Below are positions 1 through 11,862 of a stretch of 49,262 bases of DNA, piece by piece. Source of the stretch: Roseofilum halophilum BLCC-M91 (GTDB lineage Bacteria; Cyanobacteriota; Cyanobacteriia; Cyanobacteriales; Desertifilaceae); the NCBI RefSeq assembly GCF_030068445.1, contig NZ_JAQPOK010000087.1:1-49262 (forward strand), in the 5' to 3' direction. The notes under the pieces were generated by a model. That model was not told where the DNA came from and searched no databases. It worked only from the letters and a program-made list of their open reading frames with translations. The translations under genes and the position numbers were made by a program. The stretch's first letter is position 1. Every line of letters begins with the position of its first letter.

Positions 1-890
1 CCCTTGGATACGGTCGTTTCCACTATCTCCAGCGATCGCATCGTTGTCTGTACCGCCTAGGATGGTGTCGTTATTTGCACCACCAGAGAGGATGTCATCT
101 CCTTCGTTGCCTAAGATCAGGTCATTGCCTTCGTTGCCGGAGATGCGGTCATTACCGATATCGCCTTTGATGTTATCATCACCCTGGTTTCCTTCAATAG
201 AGTCGTCACCAGCATCACCAAAGAGGAGATCGTTGTCTTCATTTCCGGTAATGGTGTCGTTGTCGTCTCCACCAGAGATAATGTCATCCCCTGTGTTGCC
301 TTGGATGGAGTCATCACCGCGCTCTCCCAAGAGGCGATCGCCGTCTGCACCGCCTAAAATAGTATCGTTCCCTACATTGCCGTTAATCTGGTCTTGGCCT
401 TCGTTACCTTCGATGAAGTCATCACCCTCATCTCCAGTAATGCTATCATCTCCTGCATCTCCGGTTAGGCGATCGCCGTCTGCACCCCCAAACAGGAGAT
501 CATCCCCATTTCCACCAGAGAGCGTGTCTTCACCTGCATCACCCAATAATAAGTCATTATCTTCTCCACCTAGGAGAGAGTCATTACCCTTGCCACCCTC
601 AACAAAATCTTCACCCGCTCCACCATTGATAGTGTCGTTACCCTCGTCTCCCCTGAGATTATCACTACCCTCTCCACCATCGATGCGATCGTCTCCAGCA
701 CCACCTTCAACAATATCACCGCCAGATCCAGCATCAACACTGTCATTACCAATGCCAGCATAAACTAAGTCATCACCATCGCCAGCACGAATCGTATCAT
801 CACCAGCCCTACTTTCAATGACATCTGCCCCTGAACCGGTTTCAATTGAGTCATTTCCTAGACCACCTTGCACTCCATCGCTTCCATTGC
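1..890 (-). repeat. RTX nonapeptide-coding tandem repeat array
   Basis: This is a degenerate 27-bp (nine-codon) periodic array inside the RTX gene. Read on the minus strand, each unit encodes variants of GGxGNDxI or GDxGDDxL. Asp and Gly positions are strongly kept while the x positions vary, as expected for a calcium-binding beta-roll rather than for a recent DNA expansion. The array continues past the left edge. Confidence 0.9.
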
Positions 891-3045
891 CAGTAGTAAC
901 TTTTAAGGGAATTAAGATTTCGGCTGACTCAATCACTATATCATCATCAATCTTGAGAACCTCAACCTCAGTAAATTGATTGAGATTGTACTCTTTAGTT
1001 AGACCAGAAGAACCAACTCTGACCAAATTTTCTTCGAGTTTGAAGTACCGATACTCCCCTTGTTGAGGATTAATGGTTAATGTACTACCTAAAGGATAGA
1101 TAATCTCGGATAAGTCAGGGGCTGAATTACCACCAGACTCAAAACTAAAAATCGTTACTTTAGGACTCTCCCAGCTCCATTCTTTGCTAAAACCAAAGGC
1201 ACTTGCTTCAGCATTAGCCCGCAAACTCGCGGTGATTTCACCAAATAATTTAAGGGGCCAAATTTCAGAGTAACGAACTTTTTCATCTCCATCTCGATCG
1301 TCTACATCAACTGCTATTTTGCCATCAATACCGCCACCAGCTTTTATCTCAACTCCAGCAATCTCAAAACCAGCAACCTCAACTTCTACGTCTACTCCAC
1401 CCGTGGCTTCAACACCTAAATTTGCCTGGAATATTGGTATATCATTAGCATCATCAATATAAAATCCTTCTAGAAGACTTTTGCTAACGTCGGGAGCATT
1501 CTCCAATGAATCATATTCTGAAAAAAGTTTTTTGATGCCATAACTATCAAATCCTAAAGAGATTTGTCCATCAAAACTTGCCGTCCCTTTCAAAAAAACT
1601 GATAGCGGCCAAACTATAGGAATTTCCTTAGTAATTTCAAATCCACCACTCAGGGTAGGAGATGTGTATTTTACAAAATCAATATCTTTACCCTGTTCTC
1701 CCAGAAAAAGGTTAAATAAGGTAGTGGGATTATCTAGTACAGGAATTTCAAAGCCAATGTCATCTAGGGAGGAAAAAAATGTAGATACTTTATTCTGGGA
1801 TGATATCTGGTCTTGGAATCCTCTAACTTCGACTCCTGGATTAATCGCTTGAGTGTCAATCGTAAATTCACGATTATCTGAAATAAAATCTTGAAGTTCA
1901 TACGATCCAATATCGATCGTTAGATTTTCGATTTCCGATCCCGACGGTACTTTATCTATCAGATTGACAAGAGTCGTTACATTATCAATAAAATCCGGAT
2001 CTAAATCCCCTTTTAAGAAGGGCAAATCAGCTTGTAGAAGATCCATCAAGTTCACTTTTTGATCGCCATTAACATCCAAAACACCACCAAGATTGTTTGA
2101 TAATGTAGTGAGCAGTGAAACTTCTTTTTGTAGTGCATCTATTACGGGCTTGATGGGATCGAGCAACTGATTCACGGGTTGTAGAACCGGATTGATGAAA
2201 TCCGACAAAAATTTACCCGCATCTAGCTGGGTATTTTCAAAGGCAACCTTGTCCGGTTTTGCGTCTCCTAAATCCCAGTCTACGACAAAATTACTCTCGA
2301 TAGAGGGCAGTTGCATACCAGAACCAAACACCTGGGTTTTCAAACCTAGGTTGACATCTAATCCACCATCTAACTTGGCTGAGGTGTCATTATTAGAGAG
2401 TTCTAGTTTTCCATCCCCATTTTTATCTAAGTCAATATCCAGATCGGCATTAAATTGAGTGCCATTATTTGTAGCATCAAAGGATAAAAAACCAATATCA
2501 GCCCCCAAACTCAGTTCATCATTGAGCTTAATTTCACCACCCAGTTGAAGATCGTCTATGCCATCAAATTTGAGCTGGACTTCTCTATCGTTAAACAGTT
2601 CAACACCAAAGTCTAGATTGAGATCTAAACTGCCCTGAACTGCATCTTCACCGCCATCAATTTTTATTCCCAATCCTGGAAGTATTGAATCAAAAGACAA
2701 AGGAGATGCAATATCAATGTTTTGATCGAGATTAATCTTGAAACTTACAGAGTCAGTTTTTTCGTCGAGAAGGGTTACGTTGCCCAGTCCCGCCAAATCG
2801 CTGTTAATTTTTGCGATGAAATCATTTACATTATTCACCGTTGATGACACTTGATTCAAGGCATTATTGAAAGGATTGATGAAATCATTATTGATACTTT
2901 CGGTTAACTTATCGATTTGAATCAGGGGAATGTCTGCCGATAAACTTGACAATGCATCTGGGTTTAATACGCTGCTTAATTGATTAGAAAATTCTTTTAG
3001 AGAGGTCGTGACTTCATCAAAGTTAGCGCCTGTATAAGTTGCCAT
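1..3045 (-). CDS. Large RTX-type calcium-binding protein (3' end outside window)
   Basis: The frame is open from an ATG at 3045 to the window edge, giving 1015 residues with no stop seen. Residues 1 to about 715 are rich in Asp, Asn, Gly and hydrophobic beta-type alternation and have no signal peptide. They contain calcium-loop-like stretches: DKNGDGKLEL near residue 205, a dockerin-like DVNGDQKVNLMDL near 324, and DDRDGDEKV near 580. From about residue 716 to the edge run some 30 RTX nonapeptides of the GGxGxDxLx type, for example GGAGDDRIDGG. RTX proteins are usually exported by a type I system using a C-terminal signal and fold on binding extracellular calcium. The C-terminus is not in the window, so secretion is inferred. 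The N-terminal 700 residues match no family I can name. A surface or matrix protein or adhesin is plausible. The gene has its own upstream region and is separated from the mutarotase gene by a terminator. Confidence 0.88.
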   Translation of the reverse strand, partial: MATYTGANFDEVTTSLKEFSNQLSSVLNPDALSSLSADIPLIQIDKLTESINNDFINPFNNALNQVSSTVNNVNDFIAKINSDLAGLGNVTLLDEKTDSVSFKINLDQNIDIASPLSFDSILPGLGIKIDGGEDAVQGSLDLNLDFGVELFNDREVQLKFDGIDDLQLGGEIKLNDELSLGADIGFLSFDATNNGTQFNADLDIDLDKNGDGKLELSNNDTSAKLDGGLDVNLGLKTQVFGSGMQLPSIESNFVVDWDLGDAKPDKVAFENTQLDAGKFLSDFINPVLQPVNQLLDPIKPVIDALQKEVSLLTTLSNNLGGVLDVNGDQKVNLMDLLQADLPFLKGDLDPDFIDNVTTLVNLIDKVPSGSEIENLTIDIGSYELQDFISDNREFTIDTQAINPGVEVRGFQDQISSQNKVSTFFSSLDDIGFEIPVLDNPTTLFNLFLGEQGKDIDFVKYTSPTLSGGFEITKEIPIVWPLSVFLKGTASFDGQISLGFDSYGIKKLFSEYDSLENAPDVSKSLLEGFYIDDANDIPIFQANLGVEATGGVDVEVEVAGFEIAGVEIKAGGGIDGKIAVDVDDRDGDEKVRYSEIWPLKLFGEITASLRANAEASAFGFSKEWSWESPKVTIFSFESGGNSAPDLSEIIYPLGSTLTINPQQGEYRYFKLEENLVRVGSSGLTKEYNLNQFTEVEVLKIDDDIVIESAEILIPLKVTTGNGSDGVQGGLGNDSIETGSGADVIESRAGDDTIRAGDGDDLVYAGIGNDSVDAGSGGDIVEGGAGDDRIDGGEGSDNLRGDEGNDTINGGAGEDFVEGGKGNDSLLGGEDNDLLLGDAGEDTLSGGNGDDLLFGGADGDRLTGDAGDDSITGDEGDDFIEGNEGQDQINGNVGNDTILGGADGDRLLGERGDDSIQGNTGDDIISGGDDNDTITGNEDNDLLFGDAGDDSIEGNQGDDNIKGDIGNDRISGNEGNDLILGNEGDDILSGGANNDTILGGTDNDAIAGDSGNDRIQG

Positions 3046-3469
3046 ATTTTTACTAAAAAATTATGTTTTATAAAGATTTTATTACCATACCTCCAAATAA
3101 AAAACAAATAAACCGTAACAATACTGATTTTTTATCAATAAATCCAGAAGTGTTATCATTAAGAAGCACTCTATATTTAAAGGCTTTTTAAACCCTTCAT
3201 AAAACTCCCGGTTTTTCTGCATAAATGTGCCGAATAAAAATCTTTAAAATACACTCAGTAGGAAAATAGCGACTGTAGTGTATTCCAGAAGTGTTGATTC
3301 TCCCTATTTAGATTAGATTTTTTCCCACTCCATTCCAGAATATGAGGGTACAGATAAGATTGTCAGTTGTTGTGGTATAATTTTTGAGAATGAAAACCCC
3401 CTGCTTTTTTAGCAGGGTTGAGGCGATCGAGATGTAGGGCATAGAGAAAGAAAACTGCTGTATATTGTC
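3046..3469. other. Intergenic region upstream of the RTX gene, AT-rich
   Basis: I find no credible gene in these 424 bases. They hold the minus-strand leader and promoter region of the RTX gene, three copies of a TCCAGAA word (3143, 3284 and 3334; the first two extend to the 12-mer TCCAGAAGTGTT), and the terminator of the mutarotase gene near 3391-3417. The sequence is strongly AT-rich. No promoter hexamers stand out enough to call. Confidence 0.6.
3391..3417 (-). terminator. Rho-independent terminator of the mutarotase gene
   Basis: Read on the minus strand, CCCTGCT, a 5-nt A loop and AGCAGGG form a perfect 7-bp stem, followed by GGTTTTC. It lies 53 bases past the mutarotase stop codon and is oriented to end that transcript before the RTX gene. 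Confidence 0.75.
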
Positions 3470-4408
3470 TCAATTCCTAATTTTTGATTCTAATCGATGC
3501 TCACTTCCAGGAAAAACTTGAATCCGATCGGGCCCTGCGTTGGTGGTTTCGACACAAACAAACTTAAGATAGTCATCATCGCTTAAATCTGGAAATTTTG
3601 CAGCTTTCTCAGACCAAGGATTCCAAACCACGGCGCTGCTACTCCCTTTAGAAAGTACCTGAATCTGGCGTTTCCAGGTGGAATCATCAATGATCAATTG
3701 AGGAGGAACGTTGGTGTAAATGCGATCGACTTCTGAGGTTATCTCTACTCCTCCAGCTTGAAATTTTTGCGCTCCACTGTCTACTTTATCAATGTATTCT
3801 GTTCTATCTAAACCTAAAATTCTCACCCCATCAATACTACCCACCTGAAAATAGGTATGTAAGGCTTGGGTAATTGTGAAGGGTTCATTGCCTCGGTTGC
3901 GCGTAATTAAACCTACTGTTAGCGTATCACCGACGATAATATCAAGGACTAATTCCCAAGCATGGGGCCAAAGTTTGCGGGTCTCTGGGGTGTCGGTTAA
4001 TCTGAGTTGGATCTGGGTTTCCCCTTTTGGAGTGGTTGCGGTGGATAAGACTGACCAAAACCGATTTCGTACAAATCCATGACTGGGAAGATCGGAGTGT
4101 TCGGGATGGGGGCCAAACCAGGGCCAGCAGACGGGAATGCCACCGCGAATGGCTTTTCCAGATTGGATGATGGTGTTTTCGCTCAGAAATAGGAGATCTT
4201 CGGATTCGGTGACGGGTTGAAAGGAGAGGATATGACCCCCATAAAGGGAAATGGCGGCTTTCGCGAAGTTATTCTCAATTTGGATAATGGGAAAGTCGGC
4301 GACTTTTTCAGGAAGCGATACAATCTGCTCCGGTCTGAACTCGGTTGTACCATCAATAAACTTGAGTTGGCTCTCAATGGCATGGCGATCGTTGAGTTGA
4401 TGAATCAT
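3470..4408 (-). CDS. D-hexose-6-phosphate mutarotase (YeaD-like aldose 1-epimerase)
   Basis: The 312-residue product belongs to the YeaD/YMR099c branch of the galactose mutarotase superfamily, which interconverts alpha and beta anomers of hexose 6-phosphates in the cytoplasm. Visible hallmarks are YGGHILSF near residue 56, IRGGIPVCWPWFGPH (88-101), HGFVRNRFW (110-118), the catalytic-type His184 in ALHTYF and Glu287 in CVETTNAG. The length is normal for the family. It starts at an ATG and ends just before a hairpin terminator on the same strand. It probably works with glycolysis or glycogen metabolism, but its neighbours give no further hint. The exact sugar phosphate preferred cannot be read from the sequence. 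Confidence 0.9.
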   Translation of the reverse strand: MIHQLNDRHAIESQLKFIDGTTEFRPEQIVSLPEKVADFPIIQIENNFAKAAISLYGGHILSFQPVTESEDLLFLSENTIIQSGKAIRGGIPVCWPWFGPHPEHSDLPSHGFVRNRFWSVLSTATTPKGETQIQLRLTDTPETRKLWPHAWELVLDIIVGDTLTVGLITRNRGNEPFTITQALHTYFQVGSIDGVRILGLDRTEYIDKVDSGAQKFQAGGVEITSEVDRIYTNVPPQLIIDDSTWKRQIQVLSKGSSSAVVWNPWSEKAAKFPDLSDDDYLKFVCVETTNAGPDRIQVFPGSEHRLESKIRN

Positions 4409-4548
4409 ATTAGCCGGCCCTGCTGTTAAACTCGGTTAGGACTTCAATAATACCATTTCTACTTTATTTGAGAAATTTTATTATCAATGTAGAACTCTAA
4501 AACCGAATAGCTTAGGATTGTTTTTAGCCAAACGTTTAGAAATTACCT

Positions 4549-4652
4549 ATAACAATTAACAATTAACAATTTTCATGTCGGCTATCGCCGACATAATGGG
4601 GATCGGTTGAGAACTGTTGGCTCTAGCGACGCTTTCATGTCCGCTTGCGGAA
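4549..4652. repeat. Short tandem repeat and small hairpins between genes
   Basis: An ACAATTA-type heptamer is repeated about three times at 4549-4571. It is followed by a perfect 8-bp hairpin (ATGTCGGC, loop TATC, GCCGACAT; 4575-4594) and a smaller TCCGC/GCGGA hairpin near 4640. The first part resembles the short tandemly repeated repetitive (STRR) sequences common in cyanobacterial intergenic DNA. The hairpins may help end transcription of the upstream minus-strand gene, but they lack a clear T tract. Confidence 0.5.
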
Positions 4653-4669
4653 ATACAGGCCTGACAATG

Positions 4670-6016
4670 TTAACCCACCCAAAATAAACTGGAAAAGATG
4701 CAAGCCGCTAGAATTCCCGTAGCATCCGCAAGAAGTCCGGCTACTAGAGCATGGCGAATGCGGGTAATGCCAACTGCCCCAAAATATACGGCCAGAACAT
4801 AAAACGTGGTGTCCGTACTTCCCATCATGGTAGACGCAACAAAGGCGCTATAGGAATCCGGCGATCGCTCAATGATCTCGCTCATGATGCCAAAAGACCC
4901 ACCACCCGAAAGGGGGCGCAGGAGTGCCATCGGTAAGACTTGCGCAGGCATTCCGATTAAATTCGTTATGGGACTGAGTACATTCGTGACGATTTCCATC
5001 GCCCCAGAAGCGCGAAACATCCCGATCGCCACTAGAATGGCAACTAAAAAGGGAATAATCCGAATCGCAATCTCAAAACCTTGCTTGGCTCCTTCAGTGA
5101 CGGCTTCATAAACTTTTACGCCTCGCCCGACTCCGTAGGTAATAATCAGGAATATCAAGATCGGCATTAGCCAATGGGACAGGAAATCTGGGTTAAAGAA
5201 ATCCCCTAGATTTTCGCTGCGAATTACACCATAGACGAGAGTGCCACCAAACGCGATCGCAAATAACCCAGCAATCATTTGAGAAACCCTACTGGTGGGA
5301 TAGAGAAGGTGAGAATAATCGGATTCTTCCACTTGATTATCGCTGCTGTCGATCTCCAAGTCCTCTGGGGATGGCTCGTTGACAGACTCAACCTCCTGCA
5401 AGCTAGACTCTCTTCTCCCCAACCCAGAGGCAACCGAAACTCCAACAACCGTAGAACAAAGGGTTGCCAATAAGGTAGGCAGGAAAATAGCCGCCGGATT
5501 ATTACTATTCGCTGCTGCTCTGACACCGATGACTCCCAAGGGAAACAACACAACGCTGGAGGTATTAATTGCCAGAAACAAGCACATGGCGTTGGTGGCA
5601 GTCCCCTTGAGGGGATTGAGCTTATCGAGTTCAACCATAGCCTTAATGCCAAAGGGAGTCGCCGCATTTCCCAATCCCAGCATATTCGCAGAAATATTGA
5701 GGATCATTGCCCCCATTGCTGGATGGGTAGGGGGTACATCAGGAAACAGCTTAACCATCAAGGGTTTCAGGAGATTCGCCAGAGTGTACATGAGTCCTCC
5801 AGCTTCCAGGACTCGCACTAAACCAAGCCAAAGTGCCATCACGCCAATTAAATCGATCGCCAGATTAACGGCGGTTTTGGCGGATTCAAAACTGGCTTGA
5901 GTCACCTGTTCCATTGTGCCGGTATAACCGGCAAAGAGAATGGCGACAGCAATGAAACCGACAAAGACAATATTAATGGCGCTGGGTTTTCCCGATGGGC
6001 GATCGGTTTGAGACAT
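4670..6016 (-). CDS. Fused SpmA/SpmB-like nucleoside-recognition (Gate) domain membrane protein
   Basis: The 448-residue integral membrane protein has two Gate (nucleoside recognition) modules. The N-terminal half (about 1-200) resembles spore maturation protein A, with NISANMLGLGNAATPFGIKAM and NTSSVVLFPLGVIGVR. The C-terminal half (about 245-448) resembles SpmB, with PLSGGGSFGIM and STDTTFYVLAVYFGAVG. An acidic, hydrophilic linker (about 200-235) joins them. In Bacillus the two halves are separate proteins needed for spore core dehydration. In non-sporulating bacteria the fused form is thought to be a transporter or channel of unknown substrate. It starts at an ATG 126 bases past the end of groL on the same strand, with a strong terminator between them, so it is probably a separate transcript. 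Confidence 0.82.
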   Translation of the reverse strand: MSQTDRPSGKPSAINIVFVGFIAVAILFAGYTGTMEQVTQASFESAKTAVNLAIDLIGVMALWLGLVRVLEAGGLMYTLANLLKPLMVKLFPDVPPTHPAMGAMILNISANMLGLGNAATPFGIKAMVELDKLNPLKGTATNAMCLFLAINTSSVVLFPLGVIGVRAAANSNNPAAIFLPTLLATLCSTVVGVSVASGLGRRESSLQEVESVNEPSPEDLEIDSSDNQVEESDYSHLLYPTSRVSQMIAGLFAIAFGGTLVYGVIRSENLGDFFNPDFLSHWLMPILIFLIITYGVGRGVKVYEAVTEGAKQGFEIAIRIIPFLVAILVAIGMFRASGAMEIVTNVLSPITNLIGMPAQVLPMALLRPLSGGGSFGIMSEIIERSPDSYSAFVASTMMGSTDTTFYVLAVYFGAVGITRIRHALVAGLLADATGILAACIFSSLFWVG

Positions 6017-6074
6017 TTTCAGGAGATTAGATGATATAAACAGGACTGATGCATCAATCGATTAAAAATACTAC

Positions 6075-6102
6075 AAAAAACCCGGTTGTTAGAGCAACCG
6101 GG
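6075..6102 (-). terminator. Rho-independent terminator of groES-groL
   Basis: On the minus strand, CCCGGTTG, a 6-nt loop and CAACCGGG form a perfect 8-bp stem followed directly by TTTTTTG. It lies 41 bases after the groL stop codon. Confidence 0.9.
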
Positions 6103-6142
6103 GGATGAAGACTAAAAGCGATTCAATGCAGGAGAGAGGAGA

Positions 6143-7831
<1,689 letters not shown>

Positions 7832-7846
7832 TTAGCGGTGAGCGGG

Positions 7847-8158
7847 TTAGCTTACTACAGCAAGAATGTCTTTTTCAGACAACAGAACATAGTCCTCATT
7901 ACCGAGTTTGATGTCGGTTCCGGCATATTTAGAGTAGAGAACTTTATCGCCAATTTTCACTTCTGGCTCTTGACGGGAACCGTCATCATTGCGTTTGCCC
8001 GGGCCAACTTGGACAATTTCTCCTACTTGGGGTTTCTCTTTGGCATTATCAGGCAGAATGATGCCACCGGCGGTTTTTTCTTCAGCTTCGCTAATTTTGA
8101 CAAAAACGCGATCGCCAAGGGGTTTAACTGTAGAAACACTCAGGGATACTGCTGCCAT
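7847..8158 (-). CDS. groES: 10 kDa co-chaperonin GroES
   Basis: The 103-residue product is the lid of the GroEL chamber. The family signature [24 protein letters not shown] lies at the N-terminus (given in part: PLGDRVFVK near residue 13), the mobile loop [12 protein letters not shown] follows, and [19 protein letters not shown] is near the end. The start is an ATG with a GGAG-type ribosome site about 12 bases upstream on the minus strand. It is the first gene of the groES-groL operon, whose leader carries a perfect CIRCE element. Confidence 0.97.
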   Translation of the reverse strand: MAAVSLSVSTVKPLGDRVFVKISEAEEKTAGGIILPDNAKEKPQVGEIVQVGPGKRNDDGSRQEPEVKIGDKVLYSKYAGTDIKLGNEDYVLLSEKDILAVVS

Positions 8159-8228
8159 AGGAAAATCTTCTCCGATTTGACTGTAAAAAGTTCATAGGGT
8201 TTGAGGAACTGAGGGGCTGTATTAGTCG

Positions 8229-8255
8229 TTAGCACTCTCAACTCCTGAGTGCTAA
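8229..8255. promoter_or_regulatory. CIRCE operator (HrcA-binding)
   Basis: TTAGCACTC, 9 bases and GAGTGCTAA make an exact match to the CIRCE inverted repeat bound by the HrcA repressor. It lies 71 bases upstream of the groES start codon, so heat induction of groES-groL by relief of HrcA repression is expected. Confidence 0.97.
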
Positions 8256-8409
8256 TGTAATCTGAGTCGAGCAACCATTGCAACAGGCTCAAAAGTACGG
8301 GTTACCGTACCCTGGGGTAGGGAGATGGGGAGATGCAGCAATGACTCATAACTCATTCCCCAACAAGTCTATTGTGGGGTGAACATCCCGTGATAATCTG
8401 AAAGATGAC

Positions 8410-9947
<1,538 letters not shown>

Positions 9948-10056
9948 TCCTCAGCATTCAGAAAACTAGGTTGGGTAGCACCCTGGCTTAACCCAGCCTA
10001 GATTAAGGCTCAAAACTTCAAAAATTAAGTTCTCAATCTAGAATTTCAATCAACTC

Positions 10057-10476
10057 ATGACCTTAAAAGTTCGTGTTATTGCTTCTAATAAAACTGTCTG
10101 GGATGATGTGGCGGATGAGGTGATTTTACCGAGTACGACGGGACAACTGGGAATTCTCAGTGGTCACGCTCCCCTCTTGTCTGCCCTCGATATTGGCGTA
10201 ATGCAAGTGCGCCCCCAATCCCAAAAAGAATGGTTGCCCATTGCTCTGATGGGAGGTTTTGCCGAGGTGGATGCTAATGAAGTCACCATCTTGGTTAATG
10301 GGGGAGAACTGGGTAAAAATATTAATCGAGAAGAGGCGGAAAGTGCTTATCAAAAAGCCGAAGAGCGCCTAAGACAGGTTAATTCTGAAGACCGTCAAGA
10401 ACAGTTCCAGGCAACCCAAGCCTTAAAGCGGGCTAGAGCAAAATTCCAAGCGGCCGGTGGTATGGTCAAGCTTTAG
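10057..10476 (+). CDS. atpC: F-type ATP synthase subunit epsilon
   Basis: The 139-residue epsilon subunit (atpE in plastid nomenclature) belongs to the central stalk of F1 and can inhibit ATP hydrolysis. The N-terminal beta-sandwich contains the family hallmarks LPSTTGQLGILSGHAPLLSAL (in part, near 25-44), GGFAEVDANEVTILV (about 67-81), and the C-terminal helices start near residue 95. It lies 109 bases after the beta subunit and ends 38 bases before a strong terminator. Confidence 0.97.
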   Translation: MTLKVRVIASNKTVWDDVADEVILPSTTGQLGILSGHAPLLSALDIGVMQVRPQSQKEWLPIALMGGFAEVDANEVTILVNGGELGKNINREEAESAYQKAEERLRQVNSEDRQEQFQATQALKRARAKFQAAGGMVKL

Positions 10477-10514
10477 AGTGGATACGCCATATCCTCTGCC
10501 CTGGGTACGCTAAA

Positions 10515-10546
10515 CCCTCCTCGAAACTAGAGGAGGGCTTTGTTTT
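10515..10546 (+). terminator. Rho-independent terminator of the atpB-atpE operon
   Basis: CCCTCCTC, a 7-nt loop and GAGGAGGG form a perfect 8-bp stem (10515-10537) followed by CTTTGTTTTG. Confidence 0.92.
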
Positions 10547-10577
10547 GTGGGGAAGATAGGGAGATGGGGGGATAGGG

Positions 10578-10610
10578 ATATCCCATTACCGATTACCGAT
10601 TACCCATTAA
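10578..10610. repeat. Heptamer (STRR-like) repeat CCGATTA/CCCATTA
   Basis: About four consecutive seven-base units (CCCATTA, CCGATTA, CCGATTA, CCCATTA) lie between the atp terminator and the end of the PSRP-3 gene. They resemble the larger array at 38240-38320. Confidence 0.7.
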
Positions 10611-10906
10611 CTGCTACCGGTAAAGACCACTTCGGGAAATTTGCCTTGAGCTTCTGTCATAGGTCGTTTTTTCCCTTCTTCTTGCCAGTAGTTAATCACT
10701 TCAGTCGCTTGGTTGAGGAGGCCAACTCGATCTGGGTCATCAATCCAGTGTTTGGCTTCGAGTTCGGTTTTGAGTTCTTCCCAAGCGTCATTACGGGGCC
10801 AGAAAAAGTAGCGGGTTAGGGGGCTATTCCCTTTGCCGACTACTTGATCGACTGCAATGGCAACGTTATCCTCTAACCAGAGGACTTTCAATTGAAATTT
10901 TGACAA
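10607..10906 (-). CDS. Probable 30S ribosomal protein PSRP-3 (Ycf65)
   Basis: The 99-residue product matches the cyanobacterial/plastid-specific ribosomal protein PSRP-3 along its whole length. Hallmarks are [16 protein letters not shown] near the start, [16 protein letters not shown] (about 28-43), and [14 protein letters not shown] near 69. The start codon is TTG. It is set by a GGAGG five bases upstream, by an in-frame TGA just before it, and by the conserved N-terminus M-S-K-F. The protein is thought to bind the small ribosomal subunit. It is convergent with the atp operon and divergent from the HAD gene. Confidence 0.9.
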   Translation of the reverse strand: MSKFQLKVLWLEDNVAIAVDQVVGKGNSPLTRYFFWPRNDAWEELKTELEAKHWIDDPDRVGLLNQATEVINYWQEEGKKRPMTEAQGKFPEVVFTGSS

Positions 10907-11021
10907 TCAAACCTCCAACATATAGATCCGTTCAACAGATGCGATCATTCATTATATTGCACTTTGAGCAGTTCTGTGGAGGTGAGGGGAATAGAGGGCT
11001 AATTTTAGGAAGGATGGAGTA

Positions 11022-11801
11022 ATGAAGCGGCAAGGGTTGGTGGTGTTTGATATTGATGGGGTTTTGCGGGATGTGGGTCAATCCTATCGTCGGGCGATCG
11101 CCGATACGGTGGAGCAGTTTACAGATAACCAATATCGCCCCACGTTATCGGATATGGATGAGCTGAAGAGTGAGGGCGTTTGGAACAATGATTGGGAAGC
11201 CTCCCAAGAGTTGGTGTATCGCTATTGGGTAAGTCAAGGGCGCGAGCGTGAGAGTGTGGGACTCGATTATCAGGCACTGGTGGCGTTTTTCCAGTCTCGC
11301 TATCAAGGGACTGATACGGAGAATTTCAATGGCTATATTACGACTGAACCCCTCTTAGTCACCGTTGAGTATCTGCAAGGGTTGACTGACGAGGGGATCT
11401 TATGGGGCTTTTTTAGTGGAGCAACGCGAGCGGAAGCCAAGTATGCCCTAGAGTATCGGTTAGGATTGTCGAATTTAGCTTTAGTGGCGATGGAAGATGC
11501 TCCTGGGAAACCCGATCCGACGGGGTTATTTCAGGTGATTGAAAAGTTAGACCCCGATCCGGCGCTACCGGTGTTTTATGTGGGGGATACGGTGGCGGAT
11601 ATGAAGACGGTAGAAGGAGCAAGAGCAGAACAACCGGAGCGGTTATGGGTGGCGATCGGTATTTTACCGCCCCATGTGCAAGAAACCTCCGAACGAAGCC
11701 AGAGCTATAGCGAACGGTTGCAAAGTGCTGGAGCGCAGAAGGTATTTAAGCATGTGGAAAATTTAACCGTTGCTGAGATTCAAGCGTTGATTGAGGGATA
11801 A
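11022..11801 (+). CDS. HAD-superfamily (subfamily IA) hydrolase, TIGR01548-like
   Basis: The 259-residue soluble phosphatase-type protein has HAD motif I FDIDGVLRD (nucleophile Asp10, acid/base Asp12), a helical cap from about 18 to 120, motif II FFSGAT near 130, a motif III Lys in APGKPDPTG near 165, and motif IV YVGDTVADM near 190. These features fit the uncharacterised cyanobacterial HAD-IA group with DxDGVLxD. The substrate is unknown, and a small phosphorylated metabolite is likely by family. The start is an ATG with GGATGGAG just upstream. It may share a transcript with the Uma2-family gene 61 bases downstream. Confidence 0.85.
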   Translation: MKRQGLVVFDIDGVLRDVGQSYRRAIADTVEQFTDNQYRPTLSDMDELKSEGVWNNDWEASQELVYRYWVSQGRERESVGLDYQALVAFFQSRYQGTDTENFNGYITTEPLLVTVEYLQGLTDEGILWGFFSGATRAEAKYALEYRLGLSNLALVAMEDAPGKPDPTGLFQVIEKLDPDPALPVFYVGDTVADMKTVEGARAEQPERLWVAIGILPPHVQETSERSQSYSERLQSAGAQKVFKHVENLTVAEIQALIEG

Positions 11802-11862
11802 ACAGTCATGGTCTATCGATCTACAATGAAAGACGATCGCCTAGCCATAACGCTCCAAATCT

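Noticed and set aside
44-763. Long plus-strand open frame rich in Ser and Pro at the left end
   Set aside because: It is the antisense of the RTX nonapeptide array. Its regular Ser-Pro pattern follows from the 27-bp period of the minus-strand gene.
3279-3287. Minus-strand TGGAATACA as a second J-box before the RTX gene
   Set aside because: It has two mismatches to the recalled consensus in AT-rich DNA and is more than 230 bases from the start codon, so a chance match is likely.
5379-5900. 173-codon plus-strand open frame inside the SpmA/B-like gene
   Set aside because: It overlaps fully a well-supported conserved membrane-protein gene in the other direction and has no recognisable domain.
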